64,000 bases of DNA, taken from the NCBI RefSeq assembly GCF_002078875.1, contig NC_034421.1:381955-445954 (forward strand), in the 5' to 3' direction. The notes under the pieces were generated by a model. It ran no database searches, was not told the DNA's origin, and saw only the letters and a list, made by a program, of their open reading frames with translations. This DNA is from Numida meleagris (lineage: Eukaryota > Chordata > Aves > Galliformes > Numididae). Position 1 is the first letter of the stretch; the number at the start of each line of letters is the position of its first letter. Of the stretch, positions 23,935-38,894 are shown piece after piece. The position numbers and the translations under genes are program-made.

Positions 23935-26900
23935 ACCAAGCTGATCAGCACATCTTGCTTGCCAGCTCTCATATTTCCCTGTCTTCTCTGTGTGCTCCCC
24001 AGTTACTTAACTCCGATGTAAGAAGTTGAACAGTTACTTCTATTGCAGCTGGACATTACCATCTTAGGGGAAAGCACAGCACAGGTGCATTCAAGCCTGC
24101 GTGTGCTGTATGTAGAAATAAGTATCTGGAAATACACAGGCATAGCAGCGTAGCATGTAAAGGCTTTTGCTTTGTTATTCTGCATATTCCCTGTATGCTC
24201 ATGCATACAGTCTGCAAGATGGAGAGCCTGATTCCTTGGGCTGACACCTGTCTTGGCACTCCAGCTGTGTGGAGAGGGAGAGATGTGTGCTCCTTTGCTG
24301 TAGCCTCACTGCAGAGTAGGAGTGTTCCCTAACCTTTAGCAAGGCTGGCAAAAAGCTCCCTTTCACATCAAAGTGTGGTCTGGCTTTTTTCCCCAGTTCC
24401 TTTTTGTGCTGTCCTCACAGCTGGAATTAGTAACTAGTTTTGTAACCCCTTCTCTTGCAAGGGTAGCCACCTTAAGACATTTGCCAAACCTGCTTAAAAC
24501 CTAAAGAAGATTTAATTTCAAGAAGCTAACTATATAACAGGAAATAGGAAGAAGGCTCCTGGGTCACTAAGGCCAGGCCGTCTACCTGGCTATCCATCCA
24601 TGCACTGAAATAAATATAGCTCCATAAAATCCTGAACTAAAAAAAAAAAATAATCCTGTTTTCTGAGTTTTAATTAATGTACCTATCATGCTGTCTCTGG
24701 TCTTATGTGTATAAATACAGTCCCACTTAGTTATAAATGATCCACATCAGCTCCTGTTACAACGTACATCACTGTGATTCAGCCAAGGTGAAAGGAACAG
24801 GCAGTACCAGGCGCTAGACAACACAGACAGGCTTTACATCAACACTGTCAAGGGCAGCCCTTTGGGTTCCATTCTGTCAGCTGTGATGCTGTGTCTACAT
24901 GGGGAAAGCTAAGAAGGAAAGCAGAACAGAGTTCTTGAAATGGAGACGCAAATTTAAGCTATCTTTGACACTGCCTTCAGTGCATACAGTGCGGATACTG
25001 TAATTCAGAAAGAAAGATGCTTTATTTGGCCAAAGAAAAATAAATTTACTTCAAGGCAGTTTCTTTCTGATGACAATATTACAGAAAGGCAGATTTAAAT
25101 AAATGTATGAATACTATAGTAAATTAATTGGGTTTAATTTGGCTCCATGTGCCTGTCTAGATGTGTTTTTAACTTATACCCTGCAGTGAACCTGTAGAAC
25201 AAAAGATCTTCCTAAATCTTTCTATGCATTTCTCAGTCTTTGAATAACAGCAGGAAGAAGTGGTGGCAGTCATGTTCAGGGACCACTGGCAGGAGCTGTG
25301 CTTGGGAGAGCACTGATTTTTAACAAAGGCCTGTAGTTTTGCAGGTGAAACTGTGTTGCCTTTTGCATTAACCTAAGTCAACATTTTACCTCCATAACTA
25401 AATGTGGCTTTGACTAAGAACAGAAAAACACAGCCCTTGGATCAGACAATACAGAAAGTTGCAGAAAAAAAATCCCAGAATAACGGCAGCACTTCTGCTC
25501 TTCTGTGTGACAGGAATTATTAGTGCACAACTGTGTGAGAAGACAGTGATAACAATTTCACACTGCACTTCAGGCCACTGCTAAAATTCTATCATTTTGG
25601 CCACTTAATGGAATTCTGGCATTTTTAATAAAGCATATCCATGCTGCTTTCTTGCCAATGAGCATATATTTGTGTCGGCACTCAGTAGCACTACCAGGAG
25701 ACTACAGAAAGCAGCAACAAGACCTCCCAGGTGGGAGAAAGGTCTTCCCTAAGGAATGGCAGCCACCACTGTCACCCAGCTGGAGCGGGGTGCCCGTCCC
25801 ACCCAACACTCTTGTGTGAAGACGGAAGAGTACAGAGAAACCTGATGCAGTTACTCTGTAGTGTTCTAGAAACCACGATTCATGCTGCAGACTATGTGCA
25901 GGATACTTTAAGATGCAGTGATGAAGTGCTGAGCTTTGCTAAACCTCATAAGAGAAAGTATCCTGTAAGAGCTGAGAGTCTGCAGTCGGATCACATTCAG
26001 GCTGTTTATATAAAGAAAACCCCCTTGACCTGACTGTGTTCTCATTTACATTGATTTGAATGAGAAATAATGCTATTATGACGTTAATGCAGAATTCAGG
26101 GCAAGCATGTGGAATATAATTTTCTTTCTTTTATTTCAACAAAAATGTTTAAGACACGTCGGACGACAGGAGACTGAATCTTAATGTAATATGTTGTACA
26201 CTGGCGAGGCAAACCAGAGAGAAAAACAGAAGAAAAGGAATAAAGAGAATGATCCTTGTGGAAGCAAGGTCATTATGTAAGATCAATGCCCATTTGGACA
26301 ACTCACAAATGCTCAGATGCTCATATTGTAATTCGTTTGAGTGGTTTAAAAGACACTCTAAAATCGATACATGAACATTCTGTTAAGTGCTTAAATAGAT
26401 ATAAGGAGTGTGCATGCTGTTCTCAAGCATTTGACATGGCAAATAGGCAAAAATGTGCTTCACTAATGCCACCAGGTAGGCGTTTATATAGGTCTCCCTT
26501 GATTATTCTCTGGAAATGATTAAACTTGTCAAAGCTGAGATCAAGGAAAGGCACAAGACTACATCACCTGCTACTGAAAGGTATTAAATTATTGAGTGAT
26601 GGAGTTCTCGGAATGGTTTTGTGTTAGCTGCAAGGGAGACGTGCTATTATGTGAAAACTGGGGAGAACATGTAAAATTGCTCTGTGTATTTATTTACCTT
26701 TGGCTATTTCCATCATTTACCACAACTGCCGTGACATGGGTTTTCTTCAGAAAAAGAAAGAAAACTCTCCACACTGGCAACTTTTGGCAAGCTTATCTAA
26801 GTATGAAAAAAAGTTTTTCTTGTCACGTTTCCAGGTCTTTCCATAGTTATCAGTACAGCAGATGATAACAGCATGTGCTAAACACAGCTGCATCATGCAA

Positions 26901-29900
26901 AGATAAAAACACGTAACAGCAATTGTATGCTGAAAAATTTCAGCTTTTCCTATCCAATTAGGCTGTGACAAAGAAGCTCCCTACATTTGTAACAGGTATA
27001 ACTGCAATACTTGTAGATATTTGGAACTTAATTTATAGTGTGGATCACTATAGGTAACATCACTCAAGCTCTGGGAGTCTATTTTTCATTGTATACGTTA
27101 AAACTATTGAAACAATAGAATCATGAAAAAATGATTTCTTCTTCTTTTTTGAAACAGAAAGATAAATACGTAAGCCAGTCAGTACAGAGACTGAGTTCAG
27201 CTTGGTTGTACCTATACTGATCGGTAGAGAAGCCTAAGTCAAATTGTAAAGATATTTTTTCTGAAGTTGCAATTCAGACACACTGGATATAGTTCTTACA
27301 ATTACACTGGGAAAAGAAAAACAAAGAAGTACCAGTTTTGATTAAAATAAAACCAGTTATACTTTTAACTTCTGTGGCTAGTTCTACTCTTAATTACCTA
27401 TTACATTAAAAGGACATCATATTCTACGTGTTTTACTGTGAAGTGAAATGCTCTTTTTTAAGGCAACAATTAAAAAACAAACAAACAAAAAAAAACAACT
27501 CAAGACACGAATCAGTTTCAGCCTGTGTCTGAGGACATGTATGCATGCCAGCAGCTCCCCTGAAGGAGAACTGCTATTCATGTGTGTACAGTTAGTACCT
27601 GCAAGTACTTGCACCAGTGAGGGCTTATTAGTCAATAATGCGGAGGCTTTCACTGCACATCAAAAAACCCTGCACACAAAACTTGTTGCTGACAGTGTTC
27701 TGAATGGAGGTTTCAGCTGATATAGTGATCACTGCTAGTAAGATACAGACACTTGACAGTGAGTTTTGGACCCAAATTTTAAATGCAAATGTGCAAATAT
27801 GCCAATTCCTTCAAGAAGCACATCTTTTGTACCTCCTGAAGAGCTATATTTTAAGATTTCATTCACTTTCAAAAAGCACTGTTCCTTTGGAGAAAGACAA
27901 CTGTAAACATTGTTTAGTCTAGTAAAACAGCTGTTAAATACAGCAAGGCTGATTCACTGCTGCCATCACTTCTGGCAGCCATTCACATCTCAAAATGTAT
28001 ATTATTACTCAGATCTGGTAATCTTCTACATCCACTTTATTGCACACTAAAGAGTGGATCTGAGAACTATGCTCTTGTCTTGGGATTTCCTACTTCATTT
28101 CAGTTGCAACCTTCTACCATAATAATTTTTTTAACTTTTAGAAAAATCTGCTAATTTGAAGAGGCCATAAAAGAACATGTTTTTTTTATCCTAACCACCG
28201 AGCCAGTAGGATTTATTTTTAAATCAAGAGTATTGTTTAATATTCTAAAGGAACAGGATTTTTTTGGCCTATGATTGTCCACCACACAAGATTTCACAAT
28301 TCACAAAATAGAAACCAAATACTACAGATTTTCTGTTCTAGATCAAAATTTTTAAGTATGACTAGAAAAAAAAAGTAACAGAGAAAAAAAAATAATGCCA
28401 CTTTACCCCCAGGAAATCTCCAGATGAAATATCACAAGCATATTTTTAAAAAAAAGATTTCAACATCCTCTAAAAACAACCATTTAGTTGCACATGGAGA
28501 AGAAGACAACACAAAGCAAAAAGTTTTACATCTCATGCAAACAGATTGCCAAAAATACCTGATTCCACGCAAGGCTAACTGAGGAGCCTTATTGATCCTA
28601 GTGGAAAGAAACATGAAAATGAAATCGCACTAGTGTTTGCATTACAAAAATTAGCTGCCAAACTAATGCAAATAATTAAACACTCATGTTGCAAAAGATC
28701 CTCATGGGCATAGAATGGCTGTCAGCAGTGTGCGTATATATTGAGCGCTTTCATATTTCAGCATGAAGCTTCATTCTGTTTCTCTCCTCCTTTTGTAGAC
28801 TGCTCTTTCTGGTCCCTGGGGGTGTCAAATACAGCTCCGCTCCACGGTCAACTTTCATGTCCATTGTATGCTGCTTCTGCCAGAGGATTAATTTTCACAT
28901 TGTTAAAAGTAAATGCATTTCTCTAGTTCAAATTCTGTACAAGGAGACCATATTCTTAAGCATGGCAGTTCTAGTTATTTGCAGTTACTAAATGCATTCA
29001 TCTTTATTTTAAAGAACTGAAATTTAACCATGGTGCGTGCTGGGGACCAAGAGATTTATTTACTTTCTTAGGCATGATTTATGAGAGCCTTGTTATGTGA
29101 GAGAAAATGACTGCAATTGAAGGTGAATTACTGTGCACAATTTAACTGTATAACATCTTAAGCACCTGTAAAAATATAAGTGACAGCTTTAGGGTTCTGA
29201 CAGAAAGAAACAAAGTTTAGACAGCCAGTCAGCTGGGAAAAGTAATGGAAGTCTCTCTTGAAGCTCAAGCTAAAGATCTTCTTAGCTTTAAACCAATTTG
29301 AAGAGTGTTTTTCCTCTTTCTCCATCTCAGATAACATGGAAAACTTCCCTTCTGCATTTCTAAACAGTACTTCAGGAAAGATATATTTTAGAAAAAGTAT
29401 TTCAAAGGAATCCGATGTCCTTGGTCACTGGAGTAAGCCAGCATTTGGGGACTGCTAAAATAGAGACGTGTGAATATTATTCCTGAGGCTATCTATTCTA
29501 CGCATTAGTGATTAAGGACAGTTCTGTTACCACTTGTTATTGAAAGACTGATAGAAGAGAGACTCTCAAACTGCAGTGCAGTGACAGAGCACTGTATAAA
29601 AGGCAAAGTGTGGGTAAGAACCAGCTGAAGCACCAGCACTTCCCAAGAGCAGTATGTGAATCGCTGGGGAGCAAGGAACTGGATTTTCAGTACTGTGAAG
29701 TGACAAAGAGAAATCTCCACCAGCTGGAGCAGATCACAGCGGGACGCTGGTGGCCTCTTATGCAACAGGAGAGAAGTGCGGTGCAATGCAGGCACTGCCT
29801 GGCTGAGGCATTCCCAGGGGAAGCTACAGTTACAGGAATTACACGTTTCTTAGCATCTGCTGATAGAACTTCATGTAGCTTGCTGATTAATTAGGTCCTC

Positions 29901-29909
29901 AATTAATTA

Positions 29910-29923
29910 ATGAAGTACTTCAT
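29910..29923. repeat. Perfect 14-bp palindrome
   Basis: atgaagtacttcat equals its own reverse complement. It sits in an AT-rich context where such palindromes are not rare, so no function is inferred. Confidence 0.8.
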
Positions 29924-32412
29924 AATTATTATTACCTTGCAATAGTACCACAACTGCACTTTTGAGTGAGAGCAGGTATTGCAGAAAGTCCAAGAATCTT
30001 CATTCCTCCCATTTGTAACATCCAGAAGCAATCCCCATTCTCCTATTGAGCAGACAACAATCACAGATGCCAAGGACAGCTTGATGCAGTGTATTGGCAC
30101 ACTCCAAGGAATGGTACCACCTGCCTTTTCCTTCCTTCCAATGGGATTTTTATAACTTCATTTCACTCCTAACACAGTACTTTCCTAGCAATATGCCAAG
30201 TGAAGAAAATAGTACAGCATACCAGTTTTTGCTTCTGCTCTTACTTAAAGAGGGTGCTTTCAACTGCTGTAAGCCACCAGAAAGGCAAAAAGATGAGAAT
30301 TGTTATTGATGCCATTATTGTTCAATGACTTGGAAAGGACAGCAGAGGGAGTTTTATCATCTTAAAGTGCATTCATGCTGTCTCTGTCCTCCCTGACATG
30401 TGCTTTACAGATTATCTTTTTGTAAGGGTGAAGAAGTTCTGAAGAGAATATTTTTTTTGAAGAAAGTAAATATGGAATAGCACAGATTGCATTTTGAATA
30501 ATACACTTTGTAAAGAAAGCGTTCTAAATAACTCAGCAGAGAACACAGAGTGTACGTAAGACAATTAAGCAATTTTACCAATTAAGTTCTGGTCTACATC
30601 AAAATGAGAGTCATTATTTACAGCTGATACTGAACACTGATAACATTTATGGAACAACATGTTTAAAAAGGACTGGAAGAAAAAAATCTCCTTGTAAAGA
30701 GCAGATCAGCCTTGGGTGCAAAGGAAACGATAGACCAAAATATTCTAACCTAGATAAATAAAATGCATTCACATTCTAGGACCTTACTATGTAAGTGGAT
30801 TAATTACATTTTATGAATCCCAGGGAAACAAAATGGGAGCTGCAGCCAGAAACTTTGGAAGGTGTATCATTTTTACTAAGGATGCCTGGCATGTTATTTC
30901 TGAACTATAAAGCCAGCTTCAGAAGTTGCATCTTGAAGGAACGTGGCTACTTTAGCCAAACAGCAAGTGACTATTAGCAAGTCTCTACTTCTGGCCTCTC
31001 TGAAACACGAACCTCTTGTAAGCGCAAAGCTGTGACCTGGCAGTAGATATTTCACAGTCTTATTGCTAAATGTAATCCTAGCAGAAAAGTAAGTGTACAA
31101 CAATGAGGCCTCAGGTATTTATTAATTTGAATGACAGTCAGAAGGTGTATCTTGATGATCTCTTTCAGAGTCTAGTCAAAAGATGAGGGCAATAGCAAAA
31201 CAAAGAGCAAGTAAAAGCCACTGAATTCTTAAAGAGAGAAACAAAAGGTGTCTTCCTCTTACAGCATGTTTAGATGATTAAAAAATGTTGTGAACACGTA
31301 GACATGTGGGGAGATGATCAAGAACTGTGCCAGACATGGGATTTCCATTTCAGCAGTAAATCAGTATTTCAACATTTATTTTTAGCTAGTTTGGCACTGA
31401 TACAAAAGTTCTGGTGATTTTACTGGAACAATGCTGAAGACTAGTTAGAAAACAGCATGAGCTGATTGATCAGACAGTACTAAGTATCAGCCAGTCTTAA
31501 GGGCTTAAAGAACATCTCTTGACATTGAACTGTCACATTACCTGACTGCACTCCAACAGCTGTGCACCTTAATATGCCACTTCTGTTGACCTGTCTTTAC
31601 ACAGAGAAGATGCAGCACTGAATATTTCTTACAGAACATGAAGTTATGAAATGAAACTCTGAACTCTCCCTCTTATAATTTTGATAATTTACTGGATTTT
31701 TTTCCATTTCAAATTTTGTTTTCTTGTCAAAGCTAACTTACTTGTGGAGATCTTCTGATTTTGTTAAAAAATTCATTTTTTCCACCAAGAATCTTTTTCA
31801 AGAAAAATTTCCAATGGAGTCTGGAATACCAGAAAGATGTATGAAATTCACAGAAGACCAAGATTTATGCAGAGCACACTACATTTGCAGAAAATGTAAA
31901 CGAACAGATGTCAGACTTACATTTAATCTTTCCATGATTTCACACAGTGGCAAAGACTAGAAATAAACTGGTACAAACAAACTATCCTGAAATGCTAGAG
32001 AACACCTGCTTCAGGACTTCCTGAGCTGTAGTTGTGGTTCTGAGATGAATTAACTTGGAAATTCAGAACTAGATAGCGGAGTGCTTTTTGTCCTATTCTG
32101 TCTATCCAAAATAGCCAGTCCATGTGGCCAGAAGGAAGATGATTGTTTCAGCTGAGAAATTATCTCTTCTTTCTTCCTGTGGCTGGTGAAGGAGCGCTGT
32201 GGAAAGAGAAGAGGCATCTCCGCAGTGTCTCTTGTGGCCTACGTATTACAGCCTACCTCTACAGAGATCCTGACAGAGCCTTCCACTTGTAATTACCACC
32301 AGTTTTGCTGGCAGTAGCACTGCACTCAATCCATCTGTTTGTGCTATTATAAATTGCACTGGAATTAAGAAATTCATATTCTCAGTATCAAAAGGGGGTT
32401 GATTCCTCTTCC

Positions 32413-32430
32413 TTTTTTTTTTTTTTTTTT
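32413..32430. repeat. Poly(T) run of 18
   Basis: Eighteen consecutive T. No retroposed sequence is recognised beside it. Confidence 0.95.
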
Positions 32431-35400
32431 GGATTTTTAATAGATGCAGTAGATTAGTAGATATTTAACAGTCATGTAAATAGTTGTCTTACTGAAAAAT
32501 GTCATCATGTCTCTTCGTCAAGGAGCAGTACAGGAATTTTCAGTACAGCAATATTTTTGGTGAGGAACACTTACAAAATAGTAATAAAAATGCATTCCAA
32601 TGGAAGCATTTACATTCCTTGAATGGAAGAGGTTTTGAGGAGGTAAATCCTTTTAGCCAGCTCACAATTTAAGAGACTTCAAATGGTAGTCTTTGAAGTT
32701 CAGAGAAGACCTTTGAAGTGTCCAAATATGCAAAAAAAGAAATTAGAGTGTTCAGCACAAAGTACTGAACTTCATTAAGTGTTTTTTTGTCAATTATTAG
32801 AAAATACTGCAATTTTTTGATAGTGAAAGAAGAAAATAGGGCTATTCTGTTAATAAAGACTTTGAATATCTCCGGATAGAGCCTTTCAAGCTACCTAGGA
32901 GTTACAGACTAACACGCTTCTCCATTAGGAATACACAGACTGGACATAACACTTCCCTCGTGAGACGTGCCTGACTATCAGATAGGAATAATAATCTGTG
33001 TCCTTACAATCTGATACTGCCCTTGGGACAGAATGCCTGCTCTGTGGTATCCCGTGTTCCCTTGCTGGCATTTGTTGAGACCAGGGCAGCACCTGCACCT
33101 GACACAGACTCAGAACTATGAGCTGCATATGGTTATGCTCTGGTAACTCTGAAAGCCTGCACTGAGTTCACTCTTGTTAGCTCCCTGCTTAAGCGGGTGG
33201 TGTACTCAGAGATGCACTATGTTCTGCATTTTACTAAACACATCTTTTCTTGTAAGTAAACAGATGTAGGCTTAAAGATCCCCCCAAAACTTTAGGTTTC
33301 AAATAACAAATATAGTGTAGGAGTGCTGACAGCATCTGAGATGGAAGCAGTGTAAGTTCAGTGTATGGATACAAAGAAAACAGGAGCTAATTTCTCCAAG
33401 AGTAATGATGGGGACAGCCATTGGGGTAAGCCTGAGCACAAAGACGTGCCACCTGCACTCACATGTCTGGCAAATGCACTGTATGGTCCCAGCACTGCAG
33501 GGCTTCACACTGCCTGGTAGAAGCTGTGCTAAATGTGGACAGTTTCAAGATCCAGCACTGATAAGTTGCCTGCAGTAAACAGAACATTCCTTACAGAGGG
33601 CAGATACCATGGCACTCCCTTCTTCCTTGCCTATTTAGTCATGATAATGTACTATGGGGGAAGAGGCGAAACAGTCTTCCTACAAGAAACCTTTAAAAAC
33701 AGAACATAATTTACATTGACAGTGTCTGTCTCTAACTCACTGGTAGCTATGAATACATAAGTAGCTGGTGAATTATTTTGAACTGTAGAACTTTCCCAAC
33801 CTGTTTTTTCTGCCTGCTTGATCAACGCACTGAAGTTATGTGTTTGAGCTGCTTTGGGCTACTGCTTTTACAGCTCCTAATTCCTCCTCCCTTCTGTAAG
33901 ATAGGGTAACTAAATGAGACACAGCTTCTGATGAAACTACTCCTATTAACAAAGACAATGCTTGCAATGATTGTTGGTCTGCACATTGTATTGCTATAGC
34001 ACGTACACAGTCATGGACTGGAGCTGTCACACAGCTCGCCATCTAGGAATATGGAAGAGGAAACAGATGGATTCACAGAGTCCAATATAACAGCGAGAGA
34101 ATATTTGGTGAAGAGGAGAGGTCATACCATACCGGCTGCGTAATCACTCAAAATTTTCTGTCAACACATGGGAAAAGGCTTCAGGAAGGGATATGAAGGC
34201 AGACAACACTGTAGCTCTGTGAGGGCTGTTCAGAAGCATGTGTAGATCAGAGTTAACGACAGAACTAAATCTTGTGAAGATCAGATACACGAAGGTCTAA
34301 ATATTTGAAGCTGGAAACTAAGATGTCAGAGGATCCACTCATCATAGGCAAATATTCATCCCTGATAGCTAGGGTTGAAAAGCAGAACTTATTAAGGCAT
34401 AAATCTATTAGGCTGTGCAGCACAAAATATGATGTGCTTTTAGGCAACTCCCTACCACACAGGTCTTTACTATCACTCACTCTTAGGCATTCAGTCTTTA
34501 AAAGTTAACTAAAGGTAAGATAAAGAAGAGGGTGGAAAGAAAATACTGATTTTGGTAATGCTGGAGGATTTTTTATTGTTTCAATGTTTTTCTATATATG
34601 CCTAACTTTGGAAGAGGTACTCCATGGATATTTTTGTTGAAAATAATAAGCTAGTTCACCAAGTGAACAAGAGATTTGACTATGAATTACAAACGTTATA
34701 TAAATTAAGAGAATTAGAGCCAGAATTTCAGCTAGTTTCAGCTCCAGTGACTTCCTGCATTATATGCTAATGGAGTAAAGGTGATTTTACACCTGCTAGA
34801 CCTGACCTGTGGTATTCCGAACGTTCTGGAGGAGCCAGAAGTGGAAAAATGCCCAGCATTGAATTTGCCCTGTGGCAACAAATGGGTATTTAGATTCTTC
34901 CAGGCGCCTGGATCACAGAGAACACCATTTGAAGGACATGGATGATATGGTTTCAGTAACTGCCATCTAATTTCAATCTGCCTCTCTTCACTTAGTTCTT
35001 TTTTATTGCATTCCCCTTCTCCTGTCACTCCCATCCCTAGCCTCAGGGACTTTTATATTTCTTTCCTTGGCTGGCCCCCTTTTAGTGAGGGCATGCCTTG
35101 TTACTTTATTACTCCTTAAGTGGTCCCCTGCCTTTGGGAGCATCTACTTTCCAAATCTGATTGCATCTACTGAAGCCAAAATAAGAATGCATCTTGAGAG
35201 GATTTGTTACAAAGATGAAAACACACAGTTGGACTGGTGACCAGTTGACTGCCAAATGAATAGTCATTTCTCATGTCATCCAATGAAACAAATTAGATCT
35301 TCTGTGGAAAAACTAGCCTGTTGAGCCTATTGATCTTGTTGCTTTTAGTTTTGCTTACAGATGTCTTGATTCTTATGAAATATCAGATATACCTGTTTTT

Positions 35401-36212
35401 ATTATTACTTGGAATATTATAGAAAGAGTCAAGTTTGACGTGGATTTAAATTACTAGCAGTTTCATTTTTGACTTCAACAACTGCAGTAGCAGATTGTGC
35501 TGTATTTTTTTGGTCAACCTATATGTACTTTTGTGCATATGTACACAATATGTAACAGTTTCACTGAACTTGCATTTCTTTTTATACAGCCAAATTATAC
35601 AGCTCTGACTGCTCAGTCCCTCCAATTTTCCAGTCAGCTATACCTACTTCTTGATTTTCTGAGCTTGCTGAATCATTGCAATGAATGAGTCATGCTCAGC
35701 ATTATTGCATTACATTGTCAGATGTGAGAAAATAAAAATAACATCATTTATCATAAACAAAGATTTTAAAATTTATCATATACAAGCAGTGATTATCTAT
35801 TTTCCGTAATATAGCTTTATATCTGAAGCCATCACCAAAAAGAAAAAGATTTTACTGATTAAAATAAGAAAGTGTATACTCTAACCAAATTATTGACAGA
35901 TTTGTAGGCTTTAATCCATCATTTATTGTTACTATATCTTACAAGCAATTCAGATCCCATGTACTTTATGGGAAAGTGAAGTTTCAATTTGGCATTCCAG
36001 GACACATTTTCTGCACTGCTTGCACTGCTCATGTACTTAAGGTCACTATACCTCTGAGAGGTGATTGACTGAATGCAGAAAAGGAAGAGAGAGTTACTTG
36101 TCTACGCATGTAAAAATTTCGTAAGAATATTTTACACAACTGGCATGCCTAAACTATGCCATTTCCTTGCGACAGAACAGAAGAAAAGAGTCCTTAAGCG
36201 AGAAAAAGGAAA

Positions 36213-36315
36213 CTGGTCTAGTACCAGATGTGAAGGTTGGTGGCCCTGCCTGTGGCATAGGGGTTGGAACTTGATGATCCTTGGGGTCCCTTCCATTCCA
36301 AGATTCTATGACTCT
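36213..36315 (+). mobile_element. CR1 retrotransposon, 3' tail fragment
   Basis: A short plus-strand CR1 remnant of the noncoding 3' end. It contains 'ggtggccctgcctgtggcat', then 'ggggttggaacttgatgatc', 'ggggtcccttcca' and the octamer tail 'agattctatgactct'. The wording differs from the 'ggactaggtgatcttg' tail of the 1.1 kb copy, so it comes from a different CR1 subfamily. It has no coding capacity. The left boundary is uncertain by about 15 bp. Confidence 0.88.
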
Positions 36316-38894
36316 AAAAATCTTATTATGCACTGGATGGTTTCTCATGCATCTAATTATTTCCTGTTTTGCTTATTATTGCTTATTACTTCTGGAAATT
36401 TTTAAGCTGTTCTGATGAACTTAAATCAAACAAGTTCTCTAGTTCGTGTTAGAGTCATATGGGCTCTTGTACAGTGCAAAAATTCCACTGAAAACATACA
36501 CGCATCCATTTTTAAGAAAAAGGCAAAGGAAAAACACACTGCTTGTCTAGGCTGAAGCTGTCTCATTAAGAAGATCTCATGTCTTAGCAAACAGATTTTA
36601 TATCTTAGGAGGAACACAGGCTTATGTCAAACCTACTAGCCCCATCTGTGTTACTCGGCAGAAGTTTCCAGCCGTTAGCACCACTCACATGCACGATCTT
36701 CACACGCTCTCCACCACAATGCCTGAGCCACACCACAGGACTCCCTGAAACCAGCTCTCAGGCTGCTCTGCTGTGGTTTTGCTCTCTAGTCATTTAGCAG
36801 CCTGCCACATTTCTCAAGGACGTGTAACACATGAGGGATAAAAACAACCATACTTAAAAGAGATCCTTCAGGAACAAGAAAAAAGGTGTCAGATTGTCCA
36901 AACTCCTGGGTCTTGAGGATTATTGGGATGTAGAACTGAATGCCTTAACTGTTTCCTTCCTCCACGTGCAGATTCTCTATTTAACTAGTTGACACTAGTT
37001 AACACTAGTTAAAACATAAAGGGCACCTCTTCATTTCTGTATGCTTAGTTTAGCAACCTTAGTAATATTTTAACATTTTTGCCTCTAACCTATTCTAAAA
37101 ATATCTCATTAAATGATAATTATCCAAGTAAAGACAGTATTACAAACATGTATGTGGCAAGCCATCCTATATTTGTTGATCTCAATCCATACATCTTTAT
37201 CATTACTAGATTAGCCTATTATTTATCATATTACTAACTTGTTCTCGCCTTTTCACCATTTGGCTTCCAAGATTGCTCTGAACCAGAAGAGTGTTTTAGG
37301 CCTTACACGTATAAGAAGTACTTCCAAGAAAGACGTTTAGTCATAGCCTTGTGTGCAGCCCAAAGTGACAGCTGTAACAGAAATACTGATATGAGCAAGC
37401 TTCTCAGAGTTTGACTAATGGCTGACTGCTCACTGCTCAGTTTGTGAAGTCTGAGCTGAGCTACAAACATACAAAGAGCCCTGCAGATACATGAATCAGA
37501 GCAAGAGCAATTAGTTTTTAAAAAATCAGAAGCTGTTAAAAATAAAATGTGATATTTTTTTGAAGTTAATTGTTCAAAATTATGCATCTTCAGTTTTTGC
37601 CCTGTATTTAGTCACGCATAAAAGCAAACATGCATCAATTTTCTTTGTAAAAATAGGCATTTCTGTCTAGCATCTTGATTTGCGCATGCCAGTTAAGGTT
37701 TGCATGAAGAAAATAGAAAATGGCCTGTGAACACATTTGGTTACAGCCTGTGACTTAAGCCACTATTGATATTCACAAATCAGCAAAGTCAAACATAAGA
37801 CTGGAAAAACAGCGGAAAACTAAATACCAAAATATTCATGAAAAATAGAGTAGTAAGAGGAAGGATAAACAAACAAGAAAACCACATGATGTTTAAATAC
37901 AGAATGACAATTAAAACAGGACACTTCATCAGCTAAAACAAAGCTGAAGACTGTTTAAAATGGCACGACTACAGTTGCACCCTTTGCTAGACAGAAAAAC
38001 AATGAACCCCTGCCAGACATTTCTAAAAAGTTTTCTCTGTAGGCTAGGGAAACCGTAGAACACAGACATAGCACAAAGTCAGAGTGCTTGAGGGTAAGGC
38101 AGACAAAGCAGTGGGTGGATCGGGCAACAGTAAGCTCAGGAAATTCAGCAAGGATGCGGGTGAGGGACTGCACCCTCAGCCAAGCCTCCTGCAGAGCTCT
38201 GCTGGAAGGGCTGGGGAGAGCAGGAGGCCGAGTGCACACTGTGTCCTTGCTTGAGAAGGCCAGTGGAACCCAGTCAATATGAACACCCACCAGTGGGCAG
38301 AGAAGGATTTTTCTCTTTAAGTCATCACTCATCAGGCCACAGCTAGGACAGCAGCTACTGAACATACCAAACGCTTCTCGTTATGGGAAATAGATTTGTT
38401 ATTCTGAGAACAACAAAACAACAACAAAAAAACACCAAAAACTTGAAAGCTGCAAAATATGAAATTATTATTGAAGACGTGAACATTAGTCCCTCAAGGT
38501 ATTTTCCCACTTCAGCCTCCGCTCCCCTATGTTTCCACAGACTTTTAGATGCTTTATGAAAAGAATGAAAAAAAAAACCTTAGAAGTTCCATTTCAGACT
38601 GAGAACTCCTTTCTTTCTTGTTGCCCCAGGATATATTTGATTCCAATAAGCTACATGAGAAATCTATTTGGGGTTTTCTGCTATTCTCTCTGTCCTGACC
38701 TATTACTGCATCCTCTTTCAACATGCTTCAAGTACAGCAATACAGTAAGTGGATATTCACAGGCACCCTTGCATTCACAGTGCTGAGATACAGCTGCTAA
38801 CCAGCAAAATTCAGATTGCTCCCATTAAGTATATTTTTTGTTTAGTTTTATTCATACAAGGATAAAATACTTAACAAGCATTAAGAAAATGGGC
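36316..38894. other. Noncoding stretch
   Basis: No gene recognised. A decamer tandem repeat lies at 36981-37013. The minus-strand frame of 136 codons at 37955-38365 overlaps a plus-strand frame and has no motif. Confidence 0.45.
36981..37013. repeat. Three-copy decamer repeat around ACTAGTT
   Basis: Three units with a 10-bp period share the core actagtt (variants actagttgac, actagttaac, actagttaaa). Each unit holds the palindrome actagt. The 10-bp period is close to one helical turn, but origin by slippage is sufficient. Confidence 0.8.

Larger units (their letters stand above)
23935..36212. other. Long AT-rich noncoding stretch
   Basis: About 12 kb without a recognised gene or LINE. Homopolymer tracts lie at 24639-24650 and 32413-32430. 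A strong acceptor-like string precedes 28799 and a 14-bp palindrome lies at 29910-29923. The frames at 25731-26033, 29610-29894 and 33836-34042 have no family motif. Confidence 0.45.
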
